Shown piece after piece: positions 1 to 12,600 of a stretch of 64,000 bases of DNA. The notes under the pieces are model-generated. The model ran no database searches and was not told the origin of the DNA. It was given only the letters and a program-made list of their open reading frames with translations. How positions within the stretch are numbered: position 1 is the stretch's first letter; every line of letters begins with the position of its first letter. This DNA is from Proales similis (lineage: Eukaryota; Rotifera; Eurotatoria; Ploima; Proalidae), in assembly GCA_019059635.1 (NCBI GenBank), contig JAGVRJ010000006.1, forward strand, positions 1,984,001-2,048,000. Reading direction: 5' to 3'. The translations under genes and the position numbers were made by a program.

Positions 1-1789
1 GCCAATAAGCTGCGAATGCTTTCATTCTCTTGTCGCCATGCGAGAGCAGTTGTACAAGCGGGCCAAGTGCAGCCGCTTGCCAATTAAATGCTTATTGGCG
101 CCTGGCCTTATCTGCCCGGCCTAGCCGTGACGATAGAGGCGCTAGACGCTGGCCGGCCGCCGAGAATAGGCGAAATTGGGTCCTATTTGTTTTTGTGTGC
201 AAATTAAAGGGCATCCATTCATACATTTGCCAGCCGCTCACGATCGAGACGCGTCGCTCGCGGGCAGCATTTATAATTCACTTTGGCTGGCGACAGCCTT
301 GAACGCCTCTTGTGTTTGTCACCTCATTTTATTTTCAATAGTTTACTAAGTCGGTCGCCGTCGATCTTGTTGTCATCATAGTCATCGTAGTCTGAGCCGT
401 CGCCACCACCTTGAGCGCCACTTTCGAGGCCATTGTCGAGCACAATTCAAGATAAAATGCAAATTTCGAACGCATTTTTAGCCAAAGCCATAACGCTGCT
501 GCTGCTCATTGCTGCCGCTGATGCTTATCTAACGAGCTTGTGATTAATCGGCTCAAATGATTAACTTTTGCCCGTCACGGCGTTCACTTTGTGCTCCTCC
601 AAAGTGGCTACTAGCCATCGCTGCTCACTTGTCTGCTTGACTGCCCGATCAATTATGATATCAAGTATCGACTCAGCGCAGTAGCTCTCATCGTTTTGAC
701 TTTTAAGCGCTCAAAGCAGAAATCATCATCGAGCGGTTCACTGGCCTCTCAGTGCACTCGCTCGCTCTGCTCCTATTGCTTCTCAATCAAAATTAATCAT
801 TTCTTCTGCAAGCCGCCAACTCGCCTCTTCTAATGAATTTTGGTTTATTAGCAAGAGAGCCGAGCCGCGCAAACAAGTCGGCCAGCGGCGCAGGTGTGCT
901 CGTTAGAAAGCCATATGACGAGTTGACGCAGTGAGAGAATGAATAAACGTCCGGCCGGTCGCTAGCTCGGTGGCTCCAATTGGCGCTTGCGGCACGTTAA
1001 ATAATTAGGCGACTTGTAAGAATAAATTGACTTGTAATCGAGAGATGAAGCTGCGTTATGATTATGACCAGCATTGGGTCGTCAACAACAAGCACCGCCA
1101 CCATTGTATGGTCGACCGTTTGGGCACACGCCCTGCCCACACACACACACACCCGGTCGTTTGAAGCTCACACAATCTTACTTCCTCTGCTCGCTCGATA
1201 AGCCGCGGCCGAAGCGAGGCCACTTGAGCTCAACGCTAGCTCGCAAGCATATGAGATTATCCAATATTAAATATTTAGCTTGTTTGTGAGCGAGCGAGCT
1301 AGTCGGCAAGCGAACTGGCTAGCACAGATAGAAAAAGAGAGCAAGCTAGACCGAGTTGAGAGACGACGACTTTTACTAATGAATTTGCTTCAATCAGCTT
1401 GAGCCAACAATAAACAAGACAATTGTTTGATGGCGGCTGCAGTGGTTGCCTAAACCACCACGATGGTGATTCTTGTGTAGGACGATTGTTGCTCGAGCGA
1501 GTGAAAGTGCGAGTGATTGGCCGTGGCCCGATTGGTTGTTGGCCCGATGATCGTGTTCCTTTCATCTTTTAACTCAACTCTCATCATGTGTTCGTTTAAA
1601 TTAGATCATAATAGATAGATTTATGAGAACGCTCTTCAACTTCTTATTTTACGTAATTCAATAGCGCGCTTGCACGCCGCCGCTCGTTTCCTTAAGGGCT
1701 CGACCCAATTTATTGTTCTCTCTCTCTCTTACTCTTCCTCTGCGTTGCGTGGGAGTCTTGCGAAGTACAAAGTTAACCGCAACCAAACC
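1..1789. other. Upstream non-coding region of the PTP gene
   Basis: I see no convincing gene here. Short open frames near 30-302, 1074-1289 and 1299-1565 have low-complexity, arginine- and serine-rich translations and no recognisable domain. The stretch has many short runs of GCTCGCTCG and TCATCATCG type and a short AC repeat at about 1139-1152. It presumably holds the promoter and 5' UTR of the phosphatase gene that starts at 1790. A CT-rich run around 1720-1740 lies just upstream of the first coding exon. Confidence 0.5.
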
Positions 1790-4700
1790 ATGGAACAGTG
1801 CAGAGTCATGCAGACTTACTTGAACTTTTGCCGGTCCGATCAGTTCGAGTATGTAATGCAGGACGATTTTAATGTAAGTGCAAGACACATTCGCCGTCCA
1901 TCGGCATCTATTGAATCGATTGGAATTGGACAGAAACTGCGCGAAGTAACCGACCGCCTGCGCCAACTCAAGTCATGTCAGGAAGGCGAGAAAGGACCGA
2001 ACAAGAGGAAAAATCGCTACAGAGACATAATACCATGTAAGTTTGTGTGGTAGTCGATCTCAAAGTGCACGTCCTGTGAATAAACAAATGGCAAACTAGT
2101 CGACGAGAATCGCGTGCTACTCGACAACGACGGCTACATAAACGCGAGCATTGTGCGCAATTCGATCGACACTTATTACCGGTACATAGCTGCTCAAGGG
2201 CCGACCCAGGACACAGCCGCGGACTTTTTTCAAATGTTGCTCAAATACAACGTGCGAGTGGTCATTTGCGCATGCAACGAGTACGAGGGCAATCGAGTGA
2301 GTAGCACAACAAGCGGCTCCGGTCTGCTTCGGCTAAATGCGTTGATTTTAAAGCTTAAATGCCACCGCTATTGGACCGATCGAATGGACGAGCTGAACTT
2401 TTTCTCGCCCAGCAAATACGTACATCTGGTGGAGGAGCCGAGCACCCTTGACGGGTGCATAATCCGCAAAATGAGGATTTCGAGCTCAGTGTCGACCGAT
2501 GCGGGCAGTGGCCGGCTAGACTCACTCGAGCGGTTGAATGGATTCGAGTTCACTCAGTACCATTTGACTCACTGGCCTGACCACGGTGTGCCAGATCAAA
2601 TTGAGCCCATAATGAACATAATCGACTTGGTCAGAAAGCACATGCATCGAACTGCCTCGTCGGACGCGCGCGACGATTACATGGTCGTTCACTGCAGTGC
2701 TGGCTGCGGCCGAACAGGAACAATAATTGCCATAGACCAAACGTGGACCTTGATGAAAGAAGGAGTAAGTCTTTGTCATCCACTTTCTCTGCGTCTTTGT
2801 CTCATCATGTGCTCCTGTTTGCACAGAAATTGGGCATCGGATTCAATTTGTACGAGATCGCACGGTCGCTTCGCGAACAGCGCACCGCCATGATTCAGAC
2901 ATATGTGAGTTTGCCTTAGAGAAAATGAAGTTTAGTTCAAAAGTTTTTACCCAATTCACAGAGTCAGTATCACTTTTTCGCCATGGCAGTTCGCAGCCTG
3001 TTCGAGCAAGAGCTCAGCGAGAGAGAAAAGCCGGTTAGACAGAAAGTAATCTACAACCACAACAAGTCGGTGGCACCTCGGGCACCTGTGCCAACTGCGA
3101 CATCTAGCGTGAACGCGTCTGCATCCAGCAGCTTCCCGGATTCGAGCCAAATAGTGAAAAGTAGCGCAGCAAATTCCAATCGTCATTCTGTATTGACTAA
3201 TTCAAGCCCGTTGCCAGAGCCGCGTACACATCGACGACCGAGCGAGTTCACTGTTTTGAACAGTGTCAAGCAGAAACTGAATCGGATCGTTCCGCACGTC
3301 TACAATTTGTTTAATCCGCAGCCGGCAATACGAGCAACCGAAAGCTGCTCGAGCGCCAGCGTTTCCTCGCCCTATTCCACTTCGTCGGCGTCTTCGTCTA
3401 CCTCGTCGCGTGCCCTAAAAGGCGGCGAAAGTTCGTCAATCGAAGACATCCAGAGGCAGGTGCTGTCAGAGAAAGGCGGCAAGGCTCGCGAGGAGACCAA
3501 GTTGCGTCAAGCGTTCGACCTAAAAAAGCCGCCCAATCAGGCAGTGACAATGAGAGGCAAGGCGGCCAAAGATGCGTCCGACCATCAAGTGGCCGACTTG
3601 AGACCAGCCACAGCAGTCGCAGTGAGAAAAGCCACGCCACAGTTTGCTCGCAAAGTCTACAGTCCACAATTTGAATGCGAAAACAGCGGCCTATTCGACG
3701 ACGAAAAACTGCAGACTGCTTGCGAACGGGCGGCTGAGAGGCTCCGGCCACAGCTTCATGCGATCAGGACCGATCAGTTCGGCACCGTGAAAATGGACGA
3801 TTACGATTCGTCCAGACGCAACCCAGTCCACCGCCAAACAACCGAGTCCATTCCAAAGCCGCCCGAACGGACCGTGTCCAAGCAAGCCAACTACCAGGAT
3901 ATTGATAGCAGTTCAGCGGGCGAGAGCCCAAATGAAGCTGAAAAGCGGAGAGTGTTAAACAAGCCAATATCGACAAAGCAAGTCGAGATCCGGTTCAACA
4001 AGACTCCGCTGCCGCCGTTCAGACTCGAGGAGGACGCCGGACGCAATCATCGACACGCTCTCATTTTCGACTCCAACGATCCGGATGTGCCCAAGAGCAT
4101 TGACTCGAACGTAAGTAAACACTTTCCTCTTGGCTTTCGATCGTCGACCAGCAAGTTCTAAACAAATTTTGACTCTTTCCTCTCGATTCGAACAGTCAGG
4201 GAAAAATGAGTGTAAGTCCGGCGAGTCGAGCTTTTTTATTTTCTTATTTTTTTTTTCATTAGTTTTTTTTGCCTGTTAGACTGGCTCTTTGATTTGTGGT
4301 CTTGTGTGTGCGAGTGTGTTGTTGATTGGAACCTTTCTTGTCCTCGGATTTTTCACTTGAATGTGCACAACAACGAAAACAAGCAGAGAACGAATAGCGC
4401 TCTTTGATTTGAATGCATGGCTTCTTATTAGTTTAAGTAGTAGACAATCACTAAAGAAAATCTAGAACGAATAACTCGATTTGGGAAGCACGCGTCTAAC
4501 ATTTTGCTCTCATTTCAAGTAAGCAAGACGAGAACGCTGCCGTCAAGACGTTTCGTTGTGCCCAAGAGCTTTGCCGAACTTGACAAAAACAACACCAACA
4601 AGATAAACAGCCAAGTGAGCGAGAAAATCAACAGCTTTAATAACGCGAACGGCACCGAGTTGAATGTAATCAAGAGCAGCAAGCCCAACTGCACTTACAA

Positions 4701-4893
4701 CCGCTTCTCGTCGGTGAACGACCTTCAAATAAGCGATTTAAACTCGTTCCTTCTGCATCGATATCACATGAAGAATCGCCGCGCACAGCAGCGCAATTCT
4801 GAGGCCAAGTCGCCAGGCCAGAGTAACGCTTCTGCCGAAAATCTGAAGCAAACGCTCAACAAGCGCAGATCGAATCAAATATTCAACATTTAG
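1790..4893 (+). CDS. PEST-family protein tyrosine phosphatase (PTPN12/18/22 type)
   Basis: Cytosolic tyrosine phosphatase that removes phosphate from tyrosines of adhesion and cytoskeletal proteins. Exons by phase: 1790-2036, 2100-2296, 2354-2764, 2827-2904, 2962-4110, 4196-4211, 4520-4893 (823 aa). The start at 1790 gives MEQ, as in the family, and lies downstream of a longer open frame. Seen in the sequence: the KNRY motif before the first intron, the KCHRYW segment (second intron immediately before LKCHRYW), a WPDH loop, and the signature HCSAGCGRTG with catalytic Cys262; HCSAGCGRTG is diagnostic of the PEST subfamily. The catalytic domain ends near residue 310. The remaining ~510 residues are Ser/Pro-rich and low complexity, as in PTPN12. 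Exon 6 is a 16-nt microexon. If the intron after 4110 is retained, the frame stops at 4161, giving a shorter tail. Identification is firm; which of the three vertebrate members is closest is not decided. Confidence 0.93.
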
Positions 4894-5348
4894 CTGCCGC
4901 TCTATTCGCTCCGAGTATTATACAGTGTGAACCATTCGTTCGGCACATCTCGTCTCTCCATCCAAGACTTGCTTGTGCCATCATCATCATCATTCGAGGG
5001 CGGTCGATGCCGTATTCGCTATCTGACATCGCGGTCGCCTGCTCTCCTATTCGGAAATTAATTTATTTTTTTACAAATCCGTTTCATTTCTATTTAATTA
5101 ATGTTGTTTGAATGCTTAAATTCACGAATGTTTGTTTATAATTAAATACCAAGCAAAAGTAAAACATCTGCGTCAATCAAGAGCTCTTTTGAATTCACCC
5201 AACACTCGATCGTTGGACAGTGCCTCTTAGCCATTTATCGGCTGAGAGAAGGAATTAAGAGAAATCGACAATTGATTGAGACCATTCAGCTGATGTTGGT
5301 CAGGTTTATTGTTCAAGTTGGTCAAGTTTAAAAAACTGCGATGTTGAT
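4894..5348. other. Convergent intergenic region
   Basis: This is the 3' space between the phosphatase (+) and the first PAN gene (-). It is AT-rich around 5040-5165, with several AATTAAAT-type strings that could serve as polyadenylation signals for the phosphatase. No gene is visible. Confidence 0.5.
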
Positions 5349-8300
5349 TTACGATGACTCGTCGTCATGTGTATAGTTCGGATTGACGAATCTCATCACC
5401 GGAACAATGTCCTCTTTTTGATTCAGCTTCAGATAGACGAATGCCAGCAATGTGCCAAATAAAAGACCAGAAATGATGACCACGGCGCTCACTCCGAATA
5501 TTGTGCCTTTAGAAAGCGGCGGTGTCAAACGCTTGCGGTGCGGTTGGGCTCGGACGGGATCCACTTACCGGGCGAGTAGATGGGTTTGGTTTGGTCTCCT
5601 CCAAGAGGCGTGATTTGCTTCAAGACTCCACTCTCTTCATAGGTTTGTCCTTAATGACATAAACGAGTTGAGAATGAATGAATAAAGGAATGCCAAGCCA
5701 AGTCTAACTTGAGTAATGATTGCAGTTCACATTGGCTATGGTGCCAATCTTGTAGTAGAGCTTGTCGATCAAGTTCGCAGAGTAAATGTTACACGTTCGC
5801 TCAGAAGCAAAGTAGTCAAAGCTGCGGCAGAAAACGCTCTTGTCAAACACGCACAACTCTGCACAGCTCTCCAGACTCGTGTTCTGCGCCACAATGTCCG
5901 GCGACGCATCCAGTTGCTGGCCGGCAAACAGAGTAAAGTCGTTGATCGGATTTCCTACAAACGAATTTCGTGCAATTGAAGAAATGCTTAGCTTATGTGT
6001 TCACCCACTCGAATAGTGATCGCACAGCGCCGAAGTGGCAATCATCGGATTGTTCTGCGGGTTCAATGCCGAAGTTTGGCTCAGCAGACATTTGTATTTG
6101 GACGGATCGGATGGATTCTGGCAGAAATTGAAGCTGCGGCAAGTGAAATTCGTCTCCGAATTGCATTTGAACGCGCATTCGACCGCGTTTTCGACCAAGT
6201 CCTCTTTGAAGTCGACCAGAGACGTTACTTGCGATGGATACTTGATATAGTTCAAGAGCGGCGTTTCTAAAGTCGAGCATCAGCACAAGTCCTCATTGTG
6301 AGAGTCCAACTTCGAATCGGCTTACTCAGGTAGACCTTGAAGTCGGCGTCGACCTTGAGCGAGAAAAGAATCCTGTCGTAGGCGGTCGACGTTAGTTTGC
6401 ATTCAAGAGTGTTTTGCGAAAAGCTGATAAAGTGACATTCGAACGCTCTCTCACGAATGCAAAGACGGGCGCATTCGGCCAAGCTCTCGACGGTCAGATT
6501 GCGCACCAGCTCGCCAGGTCTCGATTTGATCAGATCCGCGTCTAAATCTGTCTCGTTCGCGAACAGTCTAAATTGCTCCAGCTCAGACTCTTAATTGTGC
6601 CCGAGATTGCTTCAGTCGATGAATGTGACGCACGTATTGGTTTACTTACGTCTGCCAGGCTGGTCGCTTTGGCTCTCGAGGCTTTGAACTCGATAGAAAT
6701 TGCTCGGTTTGAAAACGTGCTTTAATTTTAGAACAAATTACGATTCCAATTGAGAGAGAGAGCGTTTGATTGTTGGCCACTTGCCTGATCGAATTGATTC
6801 ATTAAAAATGAAAAGGTGCCCTTGGCCACCTCCTCTTCGATTGTTCGATAGAGATTTTCAACTGGCGCAGCGTCGAATCGCTCAACACTCTCTAAAGTCA
6901 TTTTATTGCTGCTTGGATTGACCTGGCACAGAGGAGCGCATTTACTCACTCGTGAAATGATTGCAAACAGGAGCAGTGGGCTCAATGGCTTCGGGATAGG
7001 TCTGCGTCGAGTAGTTGTAAAATGAGCAAAACAGCTGCCCGCTCTGCGACGGGCAAACGTCAAAGCTCATGCATTTGTAGTTGAATGCGTTGAAGGCGCT
7101 GTCAGTGAGACACATTCGAGCGCAGTCGGACGCTGAGTTGGCCGGCACTGCTTTCACTTTGTTGAGGTCGACGTTCGAAGCGCTGTTCAAACTGAAATGA
7201 TCTTAAACGAACAGGTTTAGAGTGAAACTTGCTTCTGACGGCGATCGAACGGCGAATTTACAAATCGGATCGGCGAACTGGTTAACGCCGCTCAAAATGG
7301 TAAAGTGGCGATCGCCGGTTTGAATTTGCGGCCAAACAAGTCGAAGCGGTGAAATGTTCATGAAGGCCAAGATCGACAAGACCTTTTCGATGAATGCCTC
7401 CTTCAGATGATTGCCATAGTTGCTGATGAACTCGGCATAGTCTATTGCGTATATCAGTCGCAATGCGCAGCGCACTCGAATTTCGACTGGGTTTACCCAT
7501 TCCGCGCGGATACTCGAATCGCATTGCGAACAGCATTTTGTCCTTGCCTTGAAAACATTGCGAAATGTCGAAGCGGTGTCGATGTAGGCTCGAGTCGAAA
7601 TCGAATACTCGAGTGTAACTTGTCACGTTTTGCTTTTCATCCAAATTAGGAGTCAGCTGATAAAATCAATGTGCAGTTGGTGTTTGACTCACCTCGCTGA
7701 CATGAACATGCAGAGCGATAGGAATGAGCTGTTGATCCGATTCAGATTGCTTTCAAACAGGAATCAGTTTGCGACAGAAAGAGAGAGAAGCTGAACGAAT
7801 GGACTACCTTGGCCATGTAGGCTTCGTAGAAGAATGACGTGTTTCCCACCGGAGTCTCAACTGTTTGTTGTGAGGCCCAAACTTGACAGAGAATTCCGCG
7901 ATCGTACCGCTGTCCGGCGTAGTAGAACTCTTGGTCGAGACGGAGAAATCGATTCGGATCGACCAGATCGATGAAGCTTCCGTACTCTGTCTCGTAGCTA
8001 AAATCGTCGTTCTGATCGACCAAAAAAGTTCCGAGCGTGTAAGTAGTGCAGTTGCCAATCACGGTGTCAATCACGTAGCCGACGCCTATTATTCATAAAT
8101 CACTAAGGAAAAGTGAATGTGAAAGTGATCGAGTGCACTCTAACCACTGTTAAAGTCTTGAATGAATTTGACTTTGTTGCGGTCTTCGATCGGAATGGCG
8201 CCTGGTATGATTCGACCTTCGCTGACCACTGCTTTGAGTGGATACGAATAGCTTATCCTGGCATGAAGAACGCTCCTGGTGATTGGCGTTATGACCTCCT

Positions 8301-9289
8301 GGGTGAATGACATTGTCTCTGGCAGACGAGGCAGGGGCTGGGTTGCCTTGTAGCCCTCGCAGTACAAACCGGCGGGCAACTTGAGACAAACACTAGATTC
8401 GGTTTTAACTTCAAAGCTGAAGTTGGCCTTACCCCGAACAGATCTTCGCGCTGCTCAATCTGGCTTCTGAACTCATAAAAGTGGTAAACGTGATCGACAG
8501 TTTGTGTCTGAGGCGCAGGCTCAACTTGGTTGACTACGCCTTTGATCTCCATTCCGACCAACGTCTCTGGCAAATCACCCTCGTACGAGATGGGCGGCTG
8601 GAACTCGGCCACTCGGAAGTAATACTCGATTCGCACATCGGCGTTTATTTCTGCCCACTTTTGACAGCTGCGGTAGTGATTCACTTTAATGCCGCGCCAT
8701 TCGGTTTGTTCAAGCTTCTGGAACGGCACGCCATTGTTGAAATGGAACAGATATGAGGGCGGCTTCATACTCAGGCCGTTCTGGTCCGCGACCAAACCAA
8801 AAAATATGTTCACATCTGTGCTCTCGTTGAGCGGCTTTGCGAAACACATTCCACCTGGGTTTCAACTCAACGCTCAACGAAAAGTTGAAGAATTCGGCCG
8901 AACAAACTTAAAGCAGTTACCGTCCACCATCCAGAACTCGTTCTTGTCGTAAAAGTAGACGTTCTTCTGCTGGGAACCACCCTCCACGTAAGACATTTCA
9001 GCGCGTCTGTCTGGATAGTCGTAGATGATGATCGCCTCGTTGCTCAGTTTGTTCAGTTTAAAGTTAAGCTCCATGCGCGTTTGGAACCTGTCGGGAAATT
9101 TGGGCAGTTCTTCTGGTCCTTGAGGTAAATTGGGCGAATTGAGCCGAGCTAAGCCTAGATTGAAATGCCAATTGGCCGCTTACTTATGTTGGCGACCAGA
9201 GTCTGACAGAGCGTATCGTCGAGCGAATGGGCGACGGACATCAGGGCCGTCAGAAGGCAAATGCTTGCCAGCATCTTGTGCGTCATCAT
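5349..9289 (-). CDS. Secreted/type I membrane protein with four PAN/Apple domains, paralogue A
   Basis: A 1023-aa protein in 16 exons, all with consistent phase: 9184-9289, 8921-9118, 8433-8854, 8145-8379, 7808-8085, 7693-7749, 7497-7656, 7262-7441, 6950-7201, 6785-6891, 6650-6719, 6326-6589, 6009-6266, 5709-5954, 5569-5649, 5349-5506. Order: signal peptide (residues 1-~23, hydrophobic MLASICLLTALMS), a ~520-residue extracellular module with few cysteines (LPKFPDRFQTRMEL, NHYRSCQKWAEIN), then four cysteine-patterned PAN/Apple-type modules (about 545-629, 688-776, 776-862, 862-944; pattern CARMC, CMSFDVC, FCSFY, CNHF), then one membrane helix (about 974-1000) and a short acidic tail. The N-terminal module resembles the LolA-like region of some invertebrate secreted proteins, but I hold that loosely. 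PAN domains bind protein or carbohydrate ligands. Intron 7657-7692 is only 36 bp, and intron 6720-6784 appears to use a GC donor. Role unknown; cell-surface adhesion or lipid/glycan binding is an inference. Confidence 0.82.
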
Positions 9290-9636
9290 TGAGCTTTTTT
9301 AAATTCGCCCTTTTTTCTTGTTGCTTATGAAATTGTGTGCGGCCTATCGACACTTTAAGCTTTAAGCTTTTCAAACAGATAAGCGCAAATCACTTGACTA
9401 ATGAACGCGATAAAATTAATTTATTTCTCAAAGTCGACTTGAGTTGAGCGACCCATCCGTGATCATGTGACCGTTCCATCATTGACCCACACTGCCCTCA
9501 CCAGGTCTGCTGCTGTTCAATTTCACTTGGTTTAGTTCAGAACGTCCTCATCTGGTCCCAGTTTATTTAAAATAAGAAATGAACAGAAATAAAACGATTC
9601 TCTCTCTTTTGAGTTTGTTAGATAGATTTAGAGGAT
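9290..9636. other. Intergenic region between the two PAN paralogues
   Basis: Spacer between the start of paralogue A and the stop of paralogue B (both minus). It should contain the promoter of A and the 3' UTR of B. No coding frame worth reporting. The duplicated pair is head-to-tail. Confidence 0.5.
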
Positions 9637-12600
9637 TTAGTTGAGCGAATCGATGTTCATCAGACTTGACATGTTTATTGAAATGTCGCCCTTGACTCTT
9701 GATCGTCGAATGTAATAAAAGGTGGCGACGTTAAGCGCCACTGCAATCGTAAGAACACCGACCAGAACGAGCACGAATACCACTTAAGAGAGATAGAGAG
9801 GGAGTTAAAGACGGAGAACGCATTAGATCACTGCCAGGTGAAAATTAGATTCTTACGCGGTGAAACGCTGCTTCCTTGGCGTTTGGCATTGCGTTCCAGG
9901 CCCAGGCGCATTCCGTTCTGAATCAGATACTCGCCTTGAAGCAAGAATTTCAGCTACTACTAGACTTGGATTTGATCGTTCTCATTCTTACGGACGTAGT
10001 GAGAGCTGTCTTGGTTTACAATCATAGACGAGGGTCGGTCGCTTAGGCTCGTGTCGTATAAATTGCATTGGAGCTGCTGGGTGAAAAAGTCAAAGCTGCG
10101 ACACACAAACGAGTCTTGGTACTCGCACAAAGCGGCGCATGCGTCCACTGAGCTGTTGAGGAACGAGGCTCGGACAGTTGCGTCGAGTTGGACCCCGGCA
10201 ACGGATTTGAAATCGCTGATGGTCTTCCCTTTTGAAGGTCATTTAGAGTGAACCGGGGTTAGATGACCACGCAAACGGTTGAGAAATACTTGCGAAATGA
10301 GTACAGAGGGCGGAAAAGACGGTGGTCTGACCGAGTTGAGGATTGTGGTAGTGAGCGTCACTCAGTAGACACCGACGCTTGGTTGAAGTTTCTCCTTCAA
10401 TTTTGCAAAAGCTGAAGCTTCGACATTTCACGCTTTGCTCTTTGTCGCACTTCAACGCACAGCTCCACTCGTCGGCGAGCTCGTACTCCACAAGGCCTTG
10501 CTCGGCTGCCACCAAGTACGGATATTCGTAATAATTGTGCAGCGGATTTCCTTTTCAGTCGGCGGCTTGAGGCCGTTCAGAAGCTCAGAAGAATGGTAAG
10601 GTCGTCTTACGCAAGTAAAGGTCAGTGTCGAATTCGTCCATCAAGAAGGTGTAGTTGTCCACGTTTAAATAGCTCAGCTCTCTCGGTATCGGGTAAGAGG
10701 ACCATTTACAGTCGGTGAGCGAAGGCTGATGAGTGAACGACTCACAAACGAACGAACGCTCAGTCAAGCAGAGGCGAGCACATTCGTCGAAGCTGGTTGA
10801 CCTGCGTTGTCTGAGCCAGACGCTTGGCTCGAGCAACATCGCCGACACGTTGTAGTCGAGACCAATATAGGCCAAGTCGAACTGATCTATGAAGCTTGCT
10901 GATCGTGATCAACCATTAAGCGAATAGGGCTCTTCTAAAATTCGACCAAGGCACAGCTTACTCGAACCGAATGAAAACACCGGATCCGGATTTACGTTCA
11001 CGTCCAAAGTGGCGAGGAATATCTCGTCGCCGTCAAAGCTCAAGCTCTAAACAGTTGAGAAGCTCAAGTCAGAGAACGCGCAAGTGCCGATTAGTGGACT
11101 CACCGTGGGCTCTTCGTCGATCAGAATCTGATGCTGTTTTCTCAGCACACTTTCCTCTATAACTTGCCAGATTTTCTCCTTTGGCGTGGCGTCAAGGCCG
11201 ACCACGGACTCTGGTAGGCCTCGAGGTTAGACAATCTCCATATTGAGAGTCGAACACTTACTTGTGTAATGAATGCAGCTCGTGTCCGGCTCGACAGTGG
11301 TCTCCAAGTCGGTTATGTACGAAGCGTTGTAGAATGAGCATCTGAAAGCAGCCGATGATGGATCGGGATTGGCGCACAAGTCAAAGCTGAAGCATTCGTA
11401 GAAAGGAAGCGGAATTTCGAGCGATTGCAAACACATCCGAGCGCAGTCATCGGCCGAGCCGCTCTCGGCTGAGAATGTGGCCACGGCCAAGTTGATTCTC
11501 ACGTCGCCGACCTTGTGGAAATATTCTTGGTGGCCGGATTTGAGTTTACGAGTTGATCGCGAGAGCGGCAACTTTGAGTTTTACTTATCGCTTCGACTCG
11601 GTCAAGAACGCCCGAATAAATGAAAAAATGCGACTGGCCCGTTCGGATCTGAGGAGGAACAATGCGCAGTGGAGAGAGAGCGTAAAACGCGTTCGACTCG
11701 AGTATGGGGACGTAGAACTGCTGCAGAACTCTTTCGGCATATGCAGCGTTCAAGGCGTATTCGCCTTCAAGCGAGTCAGACTAGAAGCTGAATCGAGCTC
11801 AAATCTCGACTTACTCAAGCCGGGCGGATAATCGTATTTGATGGCAAAGTCCACTCGGTCCTTTTTGGCAAAGCAGTTTGTAACGTCGAATGTGCGAAAC
11901 CAAAGGCCCGATTTGTCAAAGTCAAATATGTTGATGAACACGCGCTGATTGGTCTGTTCTTGGACCGACGATTTCAAGGTCAGATTTGTGAATGGATTGG
12001 ACAGCTACTTGCCTCTGGCGAGAAGAGTTTGATGGCAACCGGTGCGAACGGGTTCTCTTCCTCTTGGCCGAGCTCTTCCTGTCCGATCTGCAAACGCCGC
12101 TTTTTTTAAGTTAAATCAAAACGGAAAAGAGTAGAAAAAAAGCGTTTACGGCCATTATGAACAGCTCAGCAATCCAGTAGGACGGCTGCTCGGACAATTG
12201 CGAGAACTGGTAGTCTGTTCGATTGGACACGTAGACATCGCAGACGATCCCTCGTTCAACACGCTGCGGACGCGTTGATGGCAGATTTGTTTGGGAGCGC
12301 GTGTGGTTGCTCACTTACCTGGCCCTTGTAGAAATAGCTGCTCTTGTCGAGGTGAAGGAACTGCATCGGATCTTGGAGTTCAACCGGATAGTCGTAGCCG
12401 AACAGAGCGGGCGCCGTGTCAGACGTCGATGTCACAGCAGACGTGCTGCAATTTCCGGCCCCTTCGTCGGTTACATATGTAATTCCTGAAACGGTCGTTG
12501 ATTGTTGGTCGATTACTAAAAGAATGCTTCATTTGAGTGAGCTCTTACCGCTGTTGAAGTCTTGAATTACTCTGATCGGCGTGTTCGGGCTGTTGGGGTT

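Noticed and set aside
1299-1565. Open frame on the minus strand upstream of the phosphatase
   Set aside because: Arg/Ser/Pro-rich translation without domain, overlapping simple GC/AT patches; no splice or promoter support.
3398-3751. Minus-strand frame inside the phosphatase tail
   Set aside because: Shadow of the Ser/Pro-rich coding exon on the plus strand.
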